Of a DNA stretch of 64,000 nt, positions 1-8,491 are shown in pieces. Each line of letters begins with the position of its first letter. The first letter of the stretch is position 1. A program made the translations under genes and the position numbers. Source of the stretch: Halostagnicola sp. A-GB9-2. Its GTDB lineage: Archaea > Halobacteriota > Halobacteria > Halobacteriales > Natrialbaceae. A model generated the notes under the pieces. That model searched no databases and was not told the origin of the DNA. It saw only the letters and a program-made list of their open reading frames with translations. Where the stretch lies: positions 62,001-126,000 of the forward strand of contig NZ_JASJOC010000001.1 of the NCBI RefSeq assembly GCF_030068615.1, read 5' to 3'.

Positions 1-395
1 TTCTGGATCGACTCGATCAGTTTGCCGACGACCACGGCTATACCGGGCGGAGCGAAGTCGTCAGAGAGGCCTCCCGAAACCTTCTCGGCGAGTTCGAGGA
101 CACGCGACTCGAGGGCCGGGAACTGATGGGGATCGTCACCGTTCTCTTCGACTACGAAACGACCAGCGTCGAAGAGCGGATGATGCACCTGCGTCACGAA
201 CACGAGGATCTCGTCGCGTCGAACTTCCACAGCCACGTCGGCGACCACCACTGTATGGAACTGTTCGTTCTCGAGGGAGCCCTCGAGGATATCTCGACGT
301 TCGTCGGCAAAATCCGTGCAACGCAGGACGCGCTCACCGTCGACTACTCGGTCATTCCGGTCGACAGTTTCGATCCGATTAGTCAAGAACACTGA
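1..395 (+). CDS. nikR: Nickel-responsive regulator NikR (5' end cut by window)
   Basis: Transcriptional regulator that binds nickel and DNA. The reading frame is open from base 3; about the first dozen residues (first beta strand of the ribbon-helix-helix domain) lie outside the window. What remains shows the two RHH helices, then an ACT-like metal-binding domain. The nickel ligands match the E. coli pattern: a His in [11 protein letters not shown] (equivalent of His76) and H-x-H-x5-C in HSHVGDHHC (equivalents of His87, His89, Cys95). An internal ATG at 126 is not the true start because the conserved RHH segment is upstream of it. In haloarchaea it usually represses nickel or cobalt uptake; the target is not visible here. 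A cobalamin operon sits 57 kb away, so linkage is weak. Confidence 0.9.
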   Translation, partial: LDRLDQFADDHGYTGRSEVVREASRNLLGEFEDTRLEGRELMGIVTVLFDYETTSVEERMMHLRHEHEDLVASNFHSHVGDHHCMELFVLEGALEDISTFVGKIRATQDALTVDYSVIPVDSFDPISQEH

Positions 396-506
396 GACGA
401 GGCGCGTTTTCTCCGATCAGCCTGCCTCCACTGGAAGTAACCAATAGTTGCGAGATTCGCTTGGAGCGCGTACTTTTACTATTTCCCACTCGTAGGACTA
501 CTCGAA

Positions 507-884
507 ATGTCTTACACGAAGGTCAACTACGAGGAGGTCGACCAGGTCTCGAGTGCGATGCACTTTCTGAGCGACCCGCTCGAAACCGAGCGGGTCGGCG
601 TGACGGTTGCACGGTGTGACCCGCAGTGGAAGAGCCAGCCCCACGACCACGTCGATAACGACCACGAGGAGGTGTACGTGCTCATCGAAGGCGAGGCGGA
701 AGTGATCGTCGACGACGAACCGGTGGAGATGGCGACGGGCGATGCGCTGTGGATCCCGCCCGAGTCGACGCGCCAGATTCGCAACGGCGACACCGAAAGC
801 GCGTTCGTTCTCGTGAGCGCACCCTCGATCGCAGACGACGACGATACCGACGGCGAGTGGCTACTGAGCGGCTTTGCGGGATAG
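507..884 (+). CDS. Cupin-domain protein
   Basis: 125-residue single-domain cupin, a small beta barrel. The metal-site pattern is partly visible: PHDHVDNDHEEVYVLIEGEAEV carries the G(X)5HXH(X)3-4E-like motif 1 (His, His, Glu) and GDALWIPPESTRQIRNG is motif 2, in which the usual His is replaced by Arg (TRQIRN). Loss of that His makes a catalytic dioxygenase role less likely than a binding or isomerase role. A TATA-like tract (ACTTTTACT) about 30 bases before the ATG suggests its own promoter. Substrate unknown. It stands alone between nikR and an acyl-CoA dehydrogenase on the same strand. Confidence 0.85.
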   Translation: MSYTKVNYEEVDQVSSAMHFLSDPLETERVGVTVARCDPQWKSQPHDHVDNDHEEVYVLIEGEAEVIVDDEPVEMATGDALWIPPESTRQIRNGDTESAFVLVSAPSIADDDDTDGEWLLSGFAG

Positions 885-998
885 ACTGGCGTCTGTTTTT
901 GATATGACTCGAGAAGCGGTGTCGCCATCGGGGCCGGAATTCAAACGCCGGCGGCTTCTGCCCCGGAGTATATCCCGCTCGGTACTGACAAACGGCGT

Positions 999-2150
999 AT
1001 GAACCCGCTCGAGGACAGCATCGTTCCGGATCGCGCGCTCGACGTCAAGACCGAAGCAAGCGAGTTCGCTCGAGAACACATCGAGCCAAACGCGGCCGAA
1101 TACTACGAATCGGGTGACTATCCGTGGGATATCCTCGAGGCCGCACAGGAGGCGGGCCTCGCAGGGCAAGACATCCCGGAAACCTGGGGCGGGCGAGGGC
1201 TCGACCTTCCACAGCTCCTCGCGATCACGGAGGAGTTCTACCGGGCGGACGCCGGCATCGCGTTGACGATACAGTTGGCGAGTTTCGGCTGTGAAATCAC
1301 GTACGAATACGGGAGCGACGAACAGTGTGAGGAATACGTCCGACCCGTTGCCGAAGGCGATCAGCTATCCGGGCTTGCCGTCTCGGAGCCGGAAACGGGG
1401 AGCGATCTCGCGGGCATGCAAACCAGCGCGGAACAAGACGGGAACGAGTACGTCCTGAACGGGGAGAAGTACTGGATCGGAAACGGCGTCGAGGCCGATT
1501 GGGTGACCGTCTACGCCCGAACCGGTGATGACGGGAACAACCGGTACGGGAATCACTCGATGTTCATCGTGCCGACCGATACGGACGGCTACGAGGCCGA
1601 ACACATTCCCGAAAAGATGGCGATGCCCGCCTCGAAGCAGGCCCACATCACGTTCGACGACTGCACAATTCCCGAATCGAACCTGATCGGCCACGAGGGT
1701 GCCGGGTTCATGATGCTCGCGGACTTTTTCAACCACGGCCGGATCGTTGTTTCAGGGCACGGACTCGGACTCGCCGCGGCGGCTATCGAAGAGGCGTGGG
1801 AGTTTACCCACGAACGGGAGGAGTTTGGACGGACGATAAACGAGTTTCAGGCGGTCCAGCACGGACTGGCGGATATGCTCGTCGAGTTCGAAAGCGCTCG
1901 AGCGCTGGTCTGGCGAGCGTGTCGAAAGGTCGAAAGCGACGAAAACGCGGGTTACTGGGCCGCACTATCGAAGACGAAAGCGACGGAAACGGCGGTCGAC
2001 GTTGCAGAACAGGGAATGCAGTTTCACGGCGGTCGATCGATCCTCGACGAACGCCGGATCGCGCGCGTCTATCGTGACGTTCGGGTGCCGGTCATCTACG
2101 AAGGCGCGAACGAGGTCCAGCGAAATCTGATCTACGGACAGGCTCCCTGA
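999..2150 (+). CDS. Acyl-CoA dehydrogenase
   Basis: FAD-dependent acyl-CoA dehydrogenase (383 residues, standard length) that makes the 2,3-double bond in acyl-CoA during beta-oxidation or branched-chain amino-acid breakdown. Order of domains: N-terminal helices, middle beta domain with SEPETGSDLAGM, C-terminal helical domain with EREEFGRTINEFQAVQ. The catalytic base corresponds to Glu368 in VIYEGANEVQ. A second, divergent paralogue of identical length lies at 5067, and the next two steps of the pathway are encoded at 2972-4951, so this is a local acyl-CoA oxidation group, though the genes are on both strands. Chain-length preference cannot be read from the sequence. Confidence 0.95.
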   Translation: MNPLEDSIVPDRALDVKTEASEFAREHIEPNAAEYYESGDYPWDILEAAQEAGLAGQDIPETWGGRGLDLPQLLAITEEFYRADAGIALTIQLASFGCEITYEYGSDEQCEEYVRPVAEGDQLSGLAVSEPETGSDLAGMQTSAEQDGNEYVLNGEKYWIGNGVEADWVTVYARTGDDGNNRYGNHSMFIVPTDTDGYEAEHIPEKMAMPASKQAHITFDDCTIPESNLIGHEGAGFMMLADFFNHGRIVVSGHGLGLAAAAIEEAWEFTHEREEFGRTINEFQAVQHGLADMLVEFESARALVWRACRKVESDENAGYWAALSKTKATETAVDVAEQGMQFHGGRSILDERRIARVYRDVRVPVIYEGANEVQRNLIYGQAP

Positions 2151-2249
2151 ACTTGAGTCGAATCGAGATCCGCTCGGAAACGTCCCGCCACCGGGAGGTC
2201 GTCTAACGAAGAACACTGGTCGAGCAGGGTTACCTGTTGCCGATAGCGA

Positions 2250-2678
2250 TTAGTTAACTGTCGGATCGATCGATTCGGATGACTCGCCGAACGCCCCGTT
2301 AGTAATTTGACTCGAGACGGATTCGATCTGTTCGACGAGTTGTACTTTCGAGATGGGTTTGACGAGATATTCGTCGAAATCGGCGTTAGAAATCTCACTA
2401 GCCGGGTTTATTGCGGACACGATAATTACGGCACCGTCGTATCCGCTCGCTCTGAGCAACGATAGCACTTCGTCACCGGAGAGACCAGGCATTCGGCGAT
2501 CGAGCAGGACGACGTCCGTCGATTCGGTTACCTGCTCGAGCGCCTGTTCACCGTTGTAGGCTGTTGTTACGTTCCAGTTCGGCTCCAGCCACGCAGCGAA
2601 CAGATCGGCAAGCCGTGGTTCGTCGTCTACGACGAGTACATTGATCTTCGATTCCTCCGTTTCCCCCTGTCCCATCAT
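2250..2678 (-). CDS. Stand-alone response regulator receiver protein
   Basis: About 142 residues forming one CheY-like receiver domain. The acidic pair is in VLVVDDEPRLADLF, the phosphoacceptor Asp is in VVLLDRRMPGLSG, the Ser/Thr in IIVSA and the Lys in YLVKPI. After the domain only about 20 polar residues follow, so the HalX-type C-terminal helical domain is absent. ATG at 2678 (or 2675) was preferred to an in-frame GTG at 2687. Its partner kinase is not adjacent. The 284 bases upstream (2688-2971) contain no gene; they hold A+T-rich TATA-like tracts near 2754-2772 and a small inverted repeat (ATGACC-x3-TGTCAT) near 2724 that could serve this promoter. Confidence 0.88.
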   Translation of the reverse strand: MMGQGETEESKINVLVVDDEPRLADLFAAWLEPNWNVTTAYNGEQALEQVTESTDVVLLDRRMPGLSGDEVLSLLRASGYDGAVIIVSAINPASEISNADFDEYLVKPISKVQLVEQIESVSSQITNGAFGESSESIDPTVN

Positions 2679-2971
2679 CGAACACACCTACGGATAACCA
2701 ATGGTGCTTCCCTGTCATAAAGCTCATGACCAGGTGTCATACCGATTACTGGTTTATAGTCCTATAAAAAATAACTAACGGCAGATTTACTTCCAAAGTA
2801 CGGGACTGTGACGACGGACAACACAGATCAATCAACAGGATTGTTTTGTTCTACGAAAGAAAGATACTGCGATAGTATCAGCTGTGTGGGTCTTGATAGT
2901 ACCCGAAACCGAACACCCTTCGACCGGGATAGGATCGGCGGAATCACCGCAGCGCTATCGAAAAGCCCGTC

Positions 2972-4951
2972 TTACTGCCCTTCGAAGTCCGGATCGCCAT
3001 CGCCCATGAAGGCCGTGATTCCCTCCATGAGGTCGTCCGTTCCCATGAGCTGACCGAACGCGGCCGCTTCGTACTCGAGTCCGGCGTTCGTGTCGTTTCG
3101 ACCGGCGAGCATCGCCCGCTTGGTGTACTTCGACGCGATCGGTGGGCCACCGGCGAGGCTCGCCGCGAGTTCGAACGCGCGATCCTCGAGTTCGTCGTTC
3201 TCGTGGACCTCGTTGACGAAACCGTACGATTCCATCGTCTCGGCATCGAATCGGTCCGCGGTAAGGATGATCTCCTTTGCGCGGCCCTCGCCGACGATGT
3301 TCGGCAGTCGCTGGGTGCCGCCCCAGCCGGGGATCAAACCGAGGTCGAGTTCGGGTTGGCCAAATTCGGCACGTTCGCTGGCAACGCGCAAATCCGCACA
3401 CATCGACAGCTCCATCCCGCCGCCGAGACAGTAGCCGTCGATGCCGGCGACGACCGGGAGATCACTCGACTCGAGCGTTCCGAACGTCGACTGGCCCTTC
3501 TTCGACAGTTCGGTGCCGTGGAGGGGGTCCGCACCGCCCGCGGCCATGCTCTGGACATCCGCGCCCGCGGAGAAGGCCTTCTCGCCCTCGCCGGTGATAA
3601 GAATCGCGCGAACGTCGTCGTCGTCCTCGAACAGGTCGACGGCTTCGACGAGTTCGTCGAGGATCTGTTCGCTGATAGTGTTCATCCGGTGTGGTCGATC
3701 GAGGACGATGTGGCCGACCATTTCGCCGGGATACTCGACGCGGATCGCTTCGAAGTCGGCGGCGTCACCGTCGTCCTCGTCAACCGGGTCGTAGAACGTG
3801 CCGACTTCCGCGCGCTCTTTGAGGTAGGCCGCGGGCTCGTATCGCTCGTGACCCGTTATCTCGGCGGCATCCTCGAGCGTCTCGAGGGCATCGTCGAGGC
3901 CGAATTCATCGACGACAGTGACGGGGCCGTCGGGGAAGCCCGCTCCGAGCATGACGGCTTCGTCGATCGACTCGGGTGGAGCGACATCGTTCCCGATCAG
4001 TTTCGCGATTTCGTTGGCCATCGAGGCGATCAGTCGTCGCTTGACCAGTTCGGAGTGCTGGTCGGTCGGGATGTCGACGCCGTCTCCGTCCTCGTAGTCG
4101 TAGAACCCTTTGCCGGTCTTCCTGCCGAGCTCTTCGTTCTCGACTTTCTCCTCAAGCAACGGAGCCGGCTCGTAGGCGTCGCCGAGCACCTCGTGCATGT
4201 ACTCGAGGACGTGGTAGCTCACGTCGTTTCCGACCTGGTCGCCGAGTTCGAAGCTTCCCATCGGCAGTCCCATGTCGAATTTCGTGGTGGAGTCGACCTC
4301 CGCGATGGTCGCCTCGTCGTTGCTGACGAGCCACGACGCTTCGTTCATCAGCGGGACGAGAATGCGGTTGACGATGAAACCGGGCTCGTCTTTGTGCACG
4401 CGCACGGGCGACTTCCCGAAATCCTCCGCGAGTCCTTCGACGACCTCGAGGACGGAGTCGTCGGTGTGTTCCCCGGAGATAACCTCCACGAGGGGCATCC
4501 GGACCGGAGGATTGAAAAAGTGCATTCCGCAGAACCGTTCGGGTCGTTCGGTTACCTCCGAGAGGTCGGTAATCGAGAGGCTCGAGGTGTTCGTCGCGAA
4601 GATGGCATCGTCGGGAGCGACCTCCTCTACGTCGCCGTAGACATCCTTCTTGATCTCCATCTTCTCGGGAACCGCTTCGATGACGATATCGGCGTCGCCG
4701 ACCGCCTCGCTCATGTCAACCAGCGGCGTCACGCGCTCGAGCGCTCCGTCGGCTTCCTCCTGCGAGAGCTGGTCGTTTTCGGCGAGCTTGTTCAGCGACC
4801 ACTCGATTTGTTCGTAGCCGTCCTGGACGAACTCCTCGTTGATGTCGCGCATGTTCACGTCGTAGCCGGCCATCGCGGCGACCTCCGCGATACCGTGACC
4901 CATGTTACCCGCACCAAGAACTGCGACGGTGTTGATATCTTCCAGATCCAT
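2972..4951 (-). CDS. Bifunctional 3-hydroxyacyl-CoA dehydrogenase / enoyl-CoA hydratase
   Basis: 659-residue fusion for beta-oxidation steps two and three. The N-terminal NAD domain carries VLGAGNMGHGIAEVAA (GxGxxG near residues 13-18); the catalytic His is in GMHFFNPPVRMPL; the C-terminal dehydrogenase domain ends near residue 385. A crotonase domain follows from about 395, with oxyanion-hole regions AFSAGADVQSM and GYCLGGGMELSMCADLRVA. Domain order (dehydrogenase first, hydratase second) is the archaeal arrangement and is the reverse of bacterial FadB. It lies divergently from the acyl-CoA dehydrogenase at 5067 with a 115-base shared promoter region, which suggests co-regulation. Confidence 0.95.
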   Translation of the reverse strand: MDLEDINTVAVLGAGNMGHGIAEVAAMAGYDVNMRDINEEFVQDGYEQIEWSLNKLAENDQLSQEEADGALERVTPLVDMSEAVGDADIVIEAVPEKMEIKKDVYGDVEEVAPDDAIFATNTSSLSITDLSEVTERPERFCGMHFFNPPVRMPLVEVISGEHTDDSVLEVVEGLAEDFGKSPVRVHKDEPGFIVNRILVPLMNEASWLVSNDEATIAEVDSTTKFDMGLPMGSFELGDQVGNDVSYHVLEYMHEVLGDAYEPAPLLEEKVENEELGRKTGKGFYDYEDGDGVDIPTDQHSELVKRRLIASMANEIAKLIGNDVAPPESIDEAVMLGAGFPDGPVTVVDEFGLDDALETLEDAAEITGHERYEPAAYLKERAEVGTFYDPVDEDDGDAADFEAIRVEYPGEMVGHIVLDRPHRMNTISEQILDELVEAVDLFEDDDDVRAILITGEGEKAFSAGADVQSMAAGGADPLHGTELSKKGQSTFGTLESSDLPVVAGIDGYCLGGGMELSMCADLRVASERAEFGQPELDLGLIPGWGGTQRLPNIVGEGRAKEIILTADRFDAETMESYGFVNEVHENDELEDRAFELAASLAGGPPIASKYTKRAMLAGRNDTNAGLEYEAAAFGQLMGTDDLMEGITAFMGDGDPDFEGQ

Positions 4952-5066
4952 GGTTCATTGTGCAATCCGTACCGGTTTCAACGTTTCCCTCTCAAAGAAA
5001 AGAAACTACATTTGAGTTTACAGACGGTTACAAAGTTCTTTATCGTTCAGGCAGGAAAGATCCAAT

Positions 5067-6218
5067 ATGGAATTTGGATTATCCGACGAACAACAGCAAA
5101 TCCGCGAAGAGGTAACGCGGTTTGCAGAGAACGAAATCGTCCCGGTCGCCGAGGAGTACGACGTAGAAGAGAAGTACCCCCACGACGTCATCGACAAGGC
5201 CGCCGAGATGGGCCTAACCGGCTCGTACATCCCGATGGAGTACGGCGGAGCGGGCTACTCGATCCTCGATACGGCGATCATCACCGAGGAACTGTTCTCC
5301 TACGATCCCGGTATCGCGCTGTCGATCGTTTCGACTTCCTTCGGCTGTGAGGCGATCATGAACTTCGGGACCGAGGATCAGAAAGAACGCTTCCTCGAGC
5401 CCGTCGCGTACGGTGACAAGATTTCGGGCGCGGCAATCTCCGAGCCCGATACCGGCTCCGACGTCTCTTCGGTTTCGACGCAGGCCGAGAAAGACGGCGA
5501 CGAGTGGGTAATCAACGGGAACAAGATGTGGATCACCAACGGGACCGTCGGCGACTTCTTCGTCGTTCTCTGTAAGACGAACCCCGATGCGGAAGGGCGA
5601 TACAACGGCTTCAGCCAGATCATCGTCGAATCCGACCGCGACGGGTTCGAAGCTGACAAGATCACCGGCAAGCTCGGGATCCGTGCATCGGACACCGCCG
5701 AACTCATCTTCGACGACGTCCGCGTCCCCGAGGAGAACCTCGTCGGGACCAAAGACGCCGCGTTCATGCAACAGATGCAGTTCTTCGACGAAACCCGAAC
5801 CGCGGTCGCCGCCCAGGGCGTCGGTATCGCGAAAGGCGCGACGCGAGCGGCCCTCGAGTACGCACAGGACCGCGAGCAGTTCGGCCAGTCGATTTCGGAG
5901 TTCCAGGCGATCCAGCACAAACTCGCCGAGATGGCGACGAACACCGAAGCGGCTCGGAACCTGACCTACAAGTCCGCCTGGAACGTCGATCAGGGCGAGG
6001 ACATCACAAAACTCGCGTCGATGGCCAAGGAGTACGCCTCTCGCGTCGCCGTCGATGTCGCCGACGAGGCCGTCCAGATCCACGGCGGAGCCGGCTACGT
6101 CAACGACTTCCCGGTCGAGCGGTTCTACCGAGATGCGAAGATCACCCAGATCTACGAGGGAACGTCGGAAATCCAGAAGAACGTTATCGCTCGCGAACTG
6201 CTCGGCAAAGGGTTCTAA
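5067..6218 (+). CDS. Acyl-CoA dehydrogenase
   Basis: 383 residues, same length as the paralogue at 999 but clearly diverged. Middle-domain motif [16 protein letters not shown]-terminal [16 protein letters not shown], and catalytic Glu364 in [10 protein letters not shown]. It begins [16 protein letters not shown], a typical haloarchaeal/Bacillus-type short-chain or butyryl-CoA dehydrogenase start. A TTTATC tract about 27 bases upstream of the ATG is the likely TATA box, shared in a divergent region with the hydroxyacyl-CoA dehydrogenase fusion. No electron-transfer flavoprotein genes are near, so electrons must be passed to proteins encoded elsewhere. Confidence 0.95.
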   Translation: MEFGLSDEQQQIREEVTRFAENEIVPVAEEYDVEEKYPHDVIDKAAEMGLTGSYIPMEYGGAGYSILDTAIITEELFSYDPGIALSIVSTSFGCEAIMNFGTEDQKERFLEPVAYGDKISGAAISEPDTGSDVSSVSTQAEKDGDEWVINGNKMWITNGTVGDFFVVLCKTNPDAEGRYNGFSQIIVESDRDGFEADKITGKLGIRASDTAELIFDDVRVPEENLVGTKDAAFMQQMQFFDETRTAVAAQGVGIAKGATRAALEYAQDREQFGQSISEFQAIQHKLAEMATNTEAARNLTYKSAWNVDQGEDITKLASMAKEYASRVAVDVADEAVQIHGGAGYVNDFPVERFYRDAKITQIYEGTSEIQKNVIARELLGKGF

Positions 6219-6221
6219 ATC

Positions 6222-6255
6222 GGGCGTTTTCGCTTTTTTCGTCGCTTTCGTTTTC
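6222..6255 (+). terminator. T-tract terminator after acyl-CoA dehydrogenase
   Basis: Directly after the stop codon come three pyrimidine tracts (CGTTTTCGC, TTTTTTCG, GTTTTCGTTTC). Archaeal RNA polymerase terminates at T-rich stretches without needing a hairpin, so this is a good candidate 3' end for the preceding gene. Confidence 0.6.
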
Positions 6256-6390
6256 GTTTCAGATGCCCTTCCGGCACCACGTCTCCACTGGCACACCGCA
6301 TCTACCAGTGCCACGCTATTCACTGCTTTACACTCCCGGCCGGCATCATGACGTCGACAGCGCCCGAGGGACCACTACCGGTTTCGGTCA

Positions 6391-6442
6391 CTTACGGAGA
6401 ATCGAGGAGAAAGCCTCGCGCTTCAGCGCGGGGAGGATGTCG
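6391..6442 (+). mobile_element. IS200/IS605-type right-end scar (omega-RNA tail), no tnpB
   Basis: The segment GAGAAAGCCTCGCGC-TTCA-GCGCGGGGAGGATGTC is the hairpin-plus-tail found at the right end of haloarchaeal IS1341/IS605 elements, where it also forms the 3' part of the TnpB guide (omega) RNA. The stem CCTCGCGC/GCGCGGGG pairs completely around TTCA, allowing G-U. No tnpA or tnpB reading frame is next to it, so it is an orphan end left after deletion or decay. A second orphan copy sits at 33008. The bases on either side show no recognisable left end. Confidence 0.72.
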
Positions 6443-6474
6443 AGTTCACGGACAGCATCAAAAAAGCGAGGCGA

Positions 6475-7392
6475 TTACTCCGCCGGCTCCGCGACCCGCT
6501 GTCCGCTTCCCAACTCGAGGCCGCCCTCAAGCGTTCGGACGGGGTAGGGGATGTCGATTCCTTCTGCGTCAAAGCGTTGTTTGACGCTGGTGACGTACTC
6601 GCCACGAATTCGGACGAAGTCCGCTCGACCGGGATCCCCGATCCAAAACCGAGACTGCAGGCCGACGTCGGAGTCGCCAAGTTCGGTGAGACGGACCGAC
6701 GGGCCCGGCTCGTCCAGAATGTCGGGGTGGTCCTGTGCTTCTTCGACGATGATCTGGGTCGCTTGTTCGATATCGTCGCCGTACCCGATCCCGAAGACGA
6801 ATTTTAATCGTAGTTTGTTCCCGTCGACGGGATTTTTGAGAACGCCGTTCGTGAGTTCGGAGTTCGGCACCGTTAGCAGTTCGTTGTCGAACGTCCGAAC
6901 GCGGGTGACGCGCAGACTAATGTCCTCGACGGTGCCGGCGTGGTCGCCCCACTCGATCCAGTCGCCGATCTTGAACGGTTTGTCGGTGTAGATGAAGATG
7001 CCGGCAACGAAGTTCGAAATGACGTTCTGCGTTGCGAGCCCGAGCGCGAGCGCACCCGCCGCGGCGATACCGGCCATGGAGACGAGGAAGTTCCCGTAGT
7101 CCGCGAAGCCGAACGCGACTGCGATGGCGACGAACACGACGCCGAACTGCGTAATCAACAATAGCGGTTTCTGTGCGTGGGCGTCGAGGCTTCGACGATC
7201 CATCGCACGAGTGACCAGCGGCAAGACGACGAACCGGCCGATGAAGTAGATAGCCAGGAACGCCGCGACAAATCGGATCAGGCCCGCAGCGCTCTCTGCA
7301 ACTTCAGTTGATACGCCTTCGATGTTTTCGAGTCTCGCTCCGATCGGGCCGAGCGCTGGAGCCAACACGGCCGAGACTCCTCCCGCCGTCAT
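6475..7392 (-). CDS. Small-conductance mechanosensitive channel MscS family
   Basis: 305-residue membrane channel that opens under membrane tension and releases solutes on osmotic downshift. Three N-terminal transmembrane segments are visible (around VAESAAGLIRFVAAFLAIYF, PLLLITQFGVVFVAIAVAF and the Gly/Ala-rich pore helix AGIAAAGALALGLATQNVISN), followed by the beta domain with IYTDKPFKIGDWIEWG and the alpha/beta vestibule domain. The start at 7392 was chosen because its ATGA overlaps the stop of yhbY and gives a family-length protein; the longer frame upstream is Arg-rich shadow of yhbY. It is the last gene of the rnp4-yhbY-mscS operon. Confidence 0.92.
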   Translation of the reverse strand: MTAGGVSAVLAPALGPIGARLENIEGVSTEVAESAAGLIRFVAAFLAIYFIGRFVVLPLVTRAMDRRSLDAHAQKPLLLITQFGVVFVAIAVAFGFADYGNFLVSMAGIAAAGALALGLATQNVISNFVAGIFIYTDKPFKIGDWIEWGDHAGTVEDISLRVTRVRTFDNELLTVPNSELTNGVLKNPVDGNKLRLKFVFGIGYGDDIEQATQIIVEEAQDHPDILDEPGPSVRLTELGDSDVGLQSRFWIGDPGRADFVRIRGEYVTSVKQRFDAEGIDIPYPVRTLEGGLELGSGQRVAEPAE

Positions 7393-7637
7393 CGATACAT
7401 CACTGCCGTGTGACCTCGCGTGTCGAAGACTGTCGCGTTCACACGGTCTGCGAGATCCTCTGCCTTCTGTTCGGTCGAACTCCCGGCTCGAGCGGCGCGA
7501 AGGAATTTGACCTTGACGAGGTCCCGATCCGCGAGTTGGTCGTTGAGTTCGTCGACGACGGCGTCGATTCCACTTTTGCCGACCCACACTGTGACGTCGA
7601 GATCGTGCGCTTTGCGTTTCCGTTCCTGTTGATCCAT
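7389..7637 (-). CDS. YhbY-type (CRM domain) RNA-binding protein
   Basis: 82-residue protein with one CRS1-YhbY (CRM) domain, an IF3-C-like RNA-binding fold tied to ribosome assembly and RNA maturation. The GxxG-type loop reads VWVGKSGID, followed by LADRDLVKVKFLRAA and the terminal segment HTAVMYR. The start MDQQERKRKAHDLDV is the family's usual N terminus; longer in-frame extensions are Arg-rich and unlike the family. It overlaps mscS by 4 bases (ATGA) and lies 79 bases after rnp4, a pairing often seen in haloarchaea and consistent with a role in RNA processing. Confidence 0.9.
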   Translation of the reverse strand: MDQQERKRKAHDLDVTVWVGKSGIDAVVDELNDQLADRDLVKVKFLRAARAGSSTEQKAEDLADRVNATVFDTRGHTAVMYR

Positions 7638-7716
7638 AGCACCGCCTAGCGGGCCGATCGGTTTCAATCTTCGTGAACGGAGCCGACCATCTGATCTCTC
7701 TCTCGCGAGACCGGAA

Positions 7717-8031
7717 TCACTCCTCAGCGTTGGTTTCGTTCGCTTTGTCACCGGTCTCGTAGGGATATCGTGCGTGAGCCCCACAATCACAGGTAATCAC
7801 GACATGCCCGTCTTGGAGCCGGACGCGTGCGTTCGTTCCCGGGCGAAGATACCGATCACAGCGATCGCACGTGAACCGGCGAAACGTCCTGGGGAGCTGT
7901 AATCGATTGCGCTCGGCGACTCGACGGGCGAGTCTTACATATTCGCGAGAGCGGTCGTCGTCGGATGCCGAAGCCGCCGCTCGAGCGAGTTCGTGCAACC
8001 GTTCGATGCGCTCGGCGGCGACATCCATCAC
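7717..8031 (-). CDS. rnp4: Ribonuclease P protein component 4 (Rpp21/Rnp4)
   Basis: 104-residue archaeal Rnp4, a protein subunit of RNase P that removes 5' leaders from pre-tRNA. Two N-terminal helices (AAERIERLHELARAA, YVRLARRVAERNRLQLPR) pack with Rnp1-type partners in the known structures, followed by a zinc ribbon with CDRC and CDC (ligands in FTCDRCDRYLRPG and VITCDCGAHARYP). It heads the operon rnp4-yhbY-mscS. Start at 8031 or one codon later; both give the family length. Confidence 0.93.
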   Translation of the reverse strand: MMDVAAERIERLHELARAAASASDDDRSREYVRLARRVAERNRLQLPRTFRRFTCDRCDRYLRPGTNARVRLQDGHVVITCDCGAHARYPYETGDKANETNAEE

Positions 8032-8491
8032 TGGTCATTTTCGTCGGTTGGCCTATTGATGTTGCGCTCTCGCCCCGTCCTGTTTCGACCGGTGCGCTCA
8101 CAGGACAGAGTCCGAACAAAGACGATACTGCGGAGAGACGACAGGAACATGTACTATCGGTAACTTCGATGCGTTTTAAGCCAGTGACTTCGTTCTGCCG
8201 AAACGTGTACCCGATCGTAACAGCAAACCTCCCCTCCATCCTCTCGAGTGCGATTGCGTCGGTTAGCCGCGGGGATCGGTCTGCCAGCCGAATTCCGCGG
8301 ATTCGTTCGACAATGCGCTTCGGCGATTCCCGTTCTCACACCTGTAGCCCCTCCCTACCGCCCGAGCGGTCGGATGCATCAATTGCATCCGACCGGGTAG
8401 GCTGGTTCAACCGGATTGACGATACAGTTATAGCCAAACAAAGTACGCAATATTGTTATATATCGAACTCGAACAGGAGTAATAGAACACA
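8032..8491. other. 460-base non-coding region between divergent operons
   Basis: No convincing gene. Towards the left it must hold the rnp4 promoter on the minus strand. On the right a clear TATA box (TTATATAT, 8456-8463) lies 29 bases before the ATG of the binding-protein gene at 8492. Between them is the palindrome described separately at 8355-8400. A TTTTAAG tract at 8173 could be another promoter element. Confidence 0.6.
8355..8400. repeat. Long perfect inverted repeat upstream of SBP/PAP2 cassette
   Basis: CGGTCGGATGCA and TGCATCCGACCG form a perfect 12-bp stem around TCAAT (8367-8395). An outer pair, CCTACC on the left and GGTAGG on the right, can extend it across a bulge of seven bases. 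It lies about 60 bases upstream of the TATA box of the gene at 8492, so it could be an operator for a dimeric regulator or, if transcribed leftward or rightward, a structured RNA. No second copy was found before the paralogous cassette at 11391. Confidence 0.65.

Noticed and set aside
3203-5350. 715-residue plus-strand open frame opposite the beta-oxidation fusion gene
   Set aside because: It is the antisense shadow of the 2972-4951 gene and the start of the 5067 gene; composition is Arg/Val-rich and not acidic as halophile proteins are.
6475-7587. MscS gene starting at 7587
   Set aside because: The extra 65 residues are Arg-rich and antisense-like to the coding frame of yhbY; ATGA overlap at 7392 gives the family-length protein.
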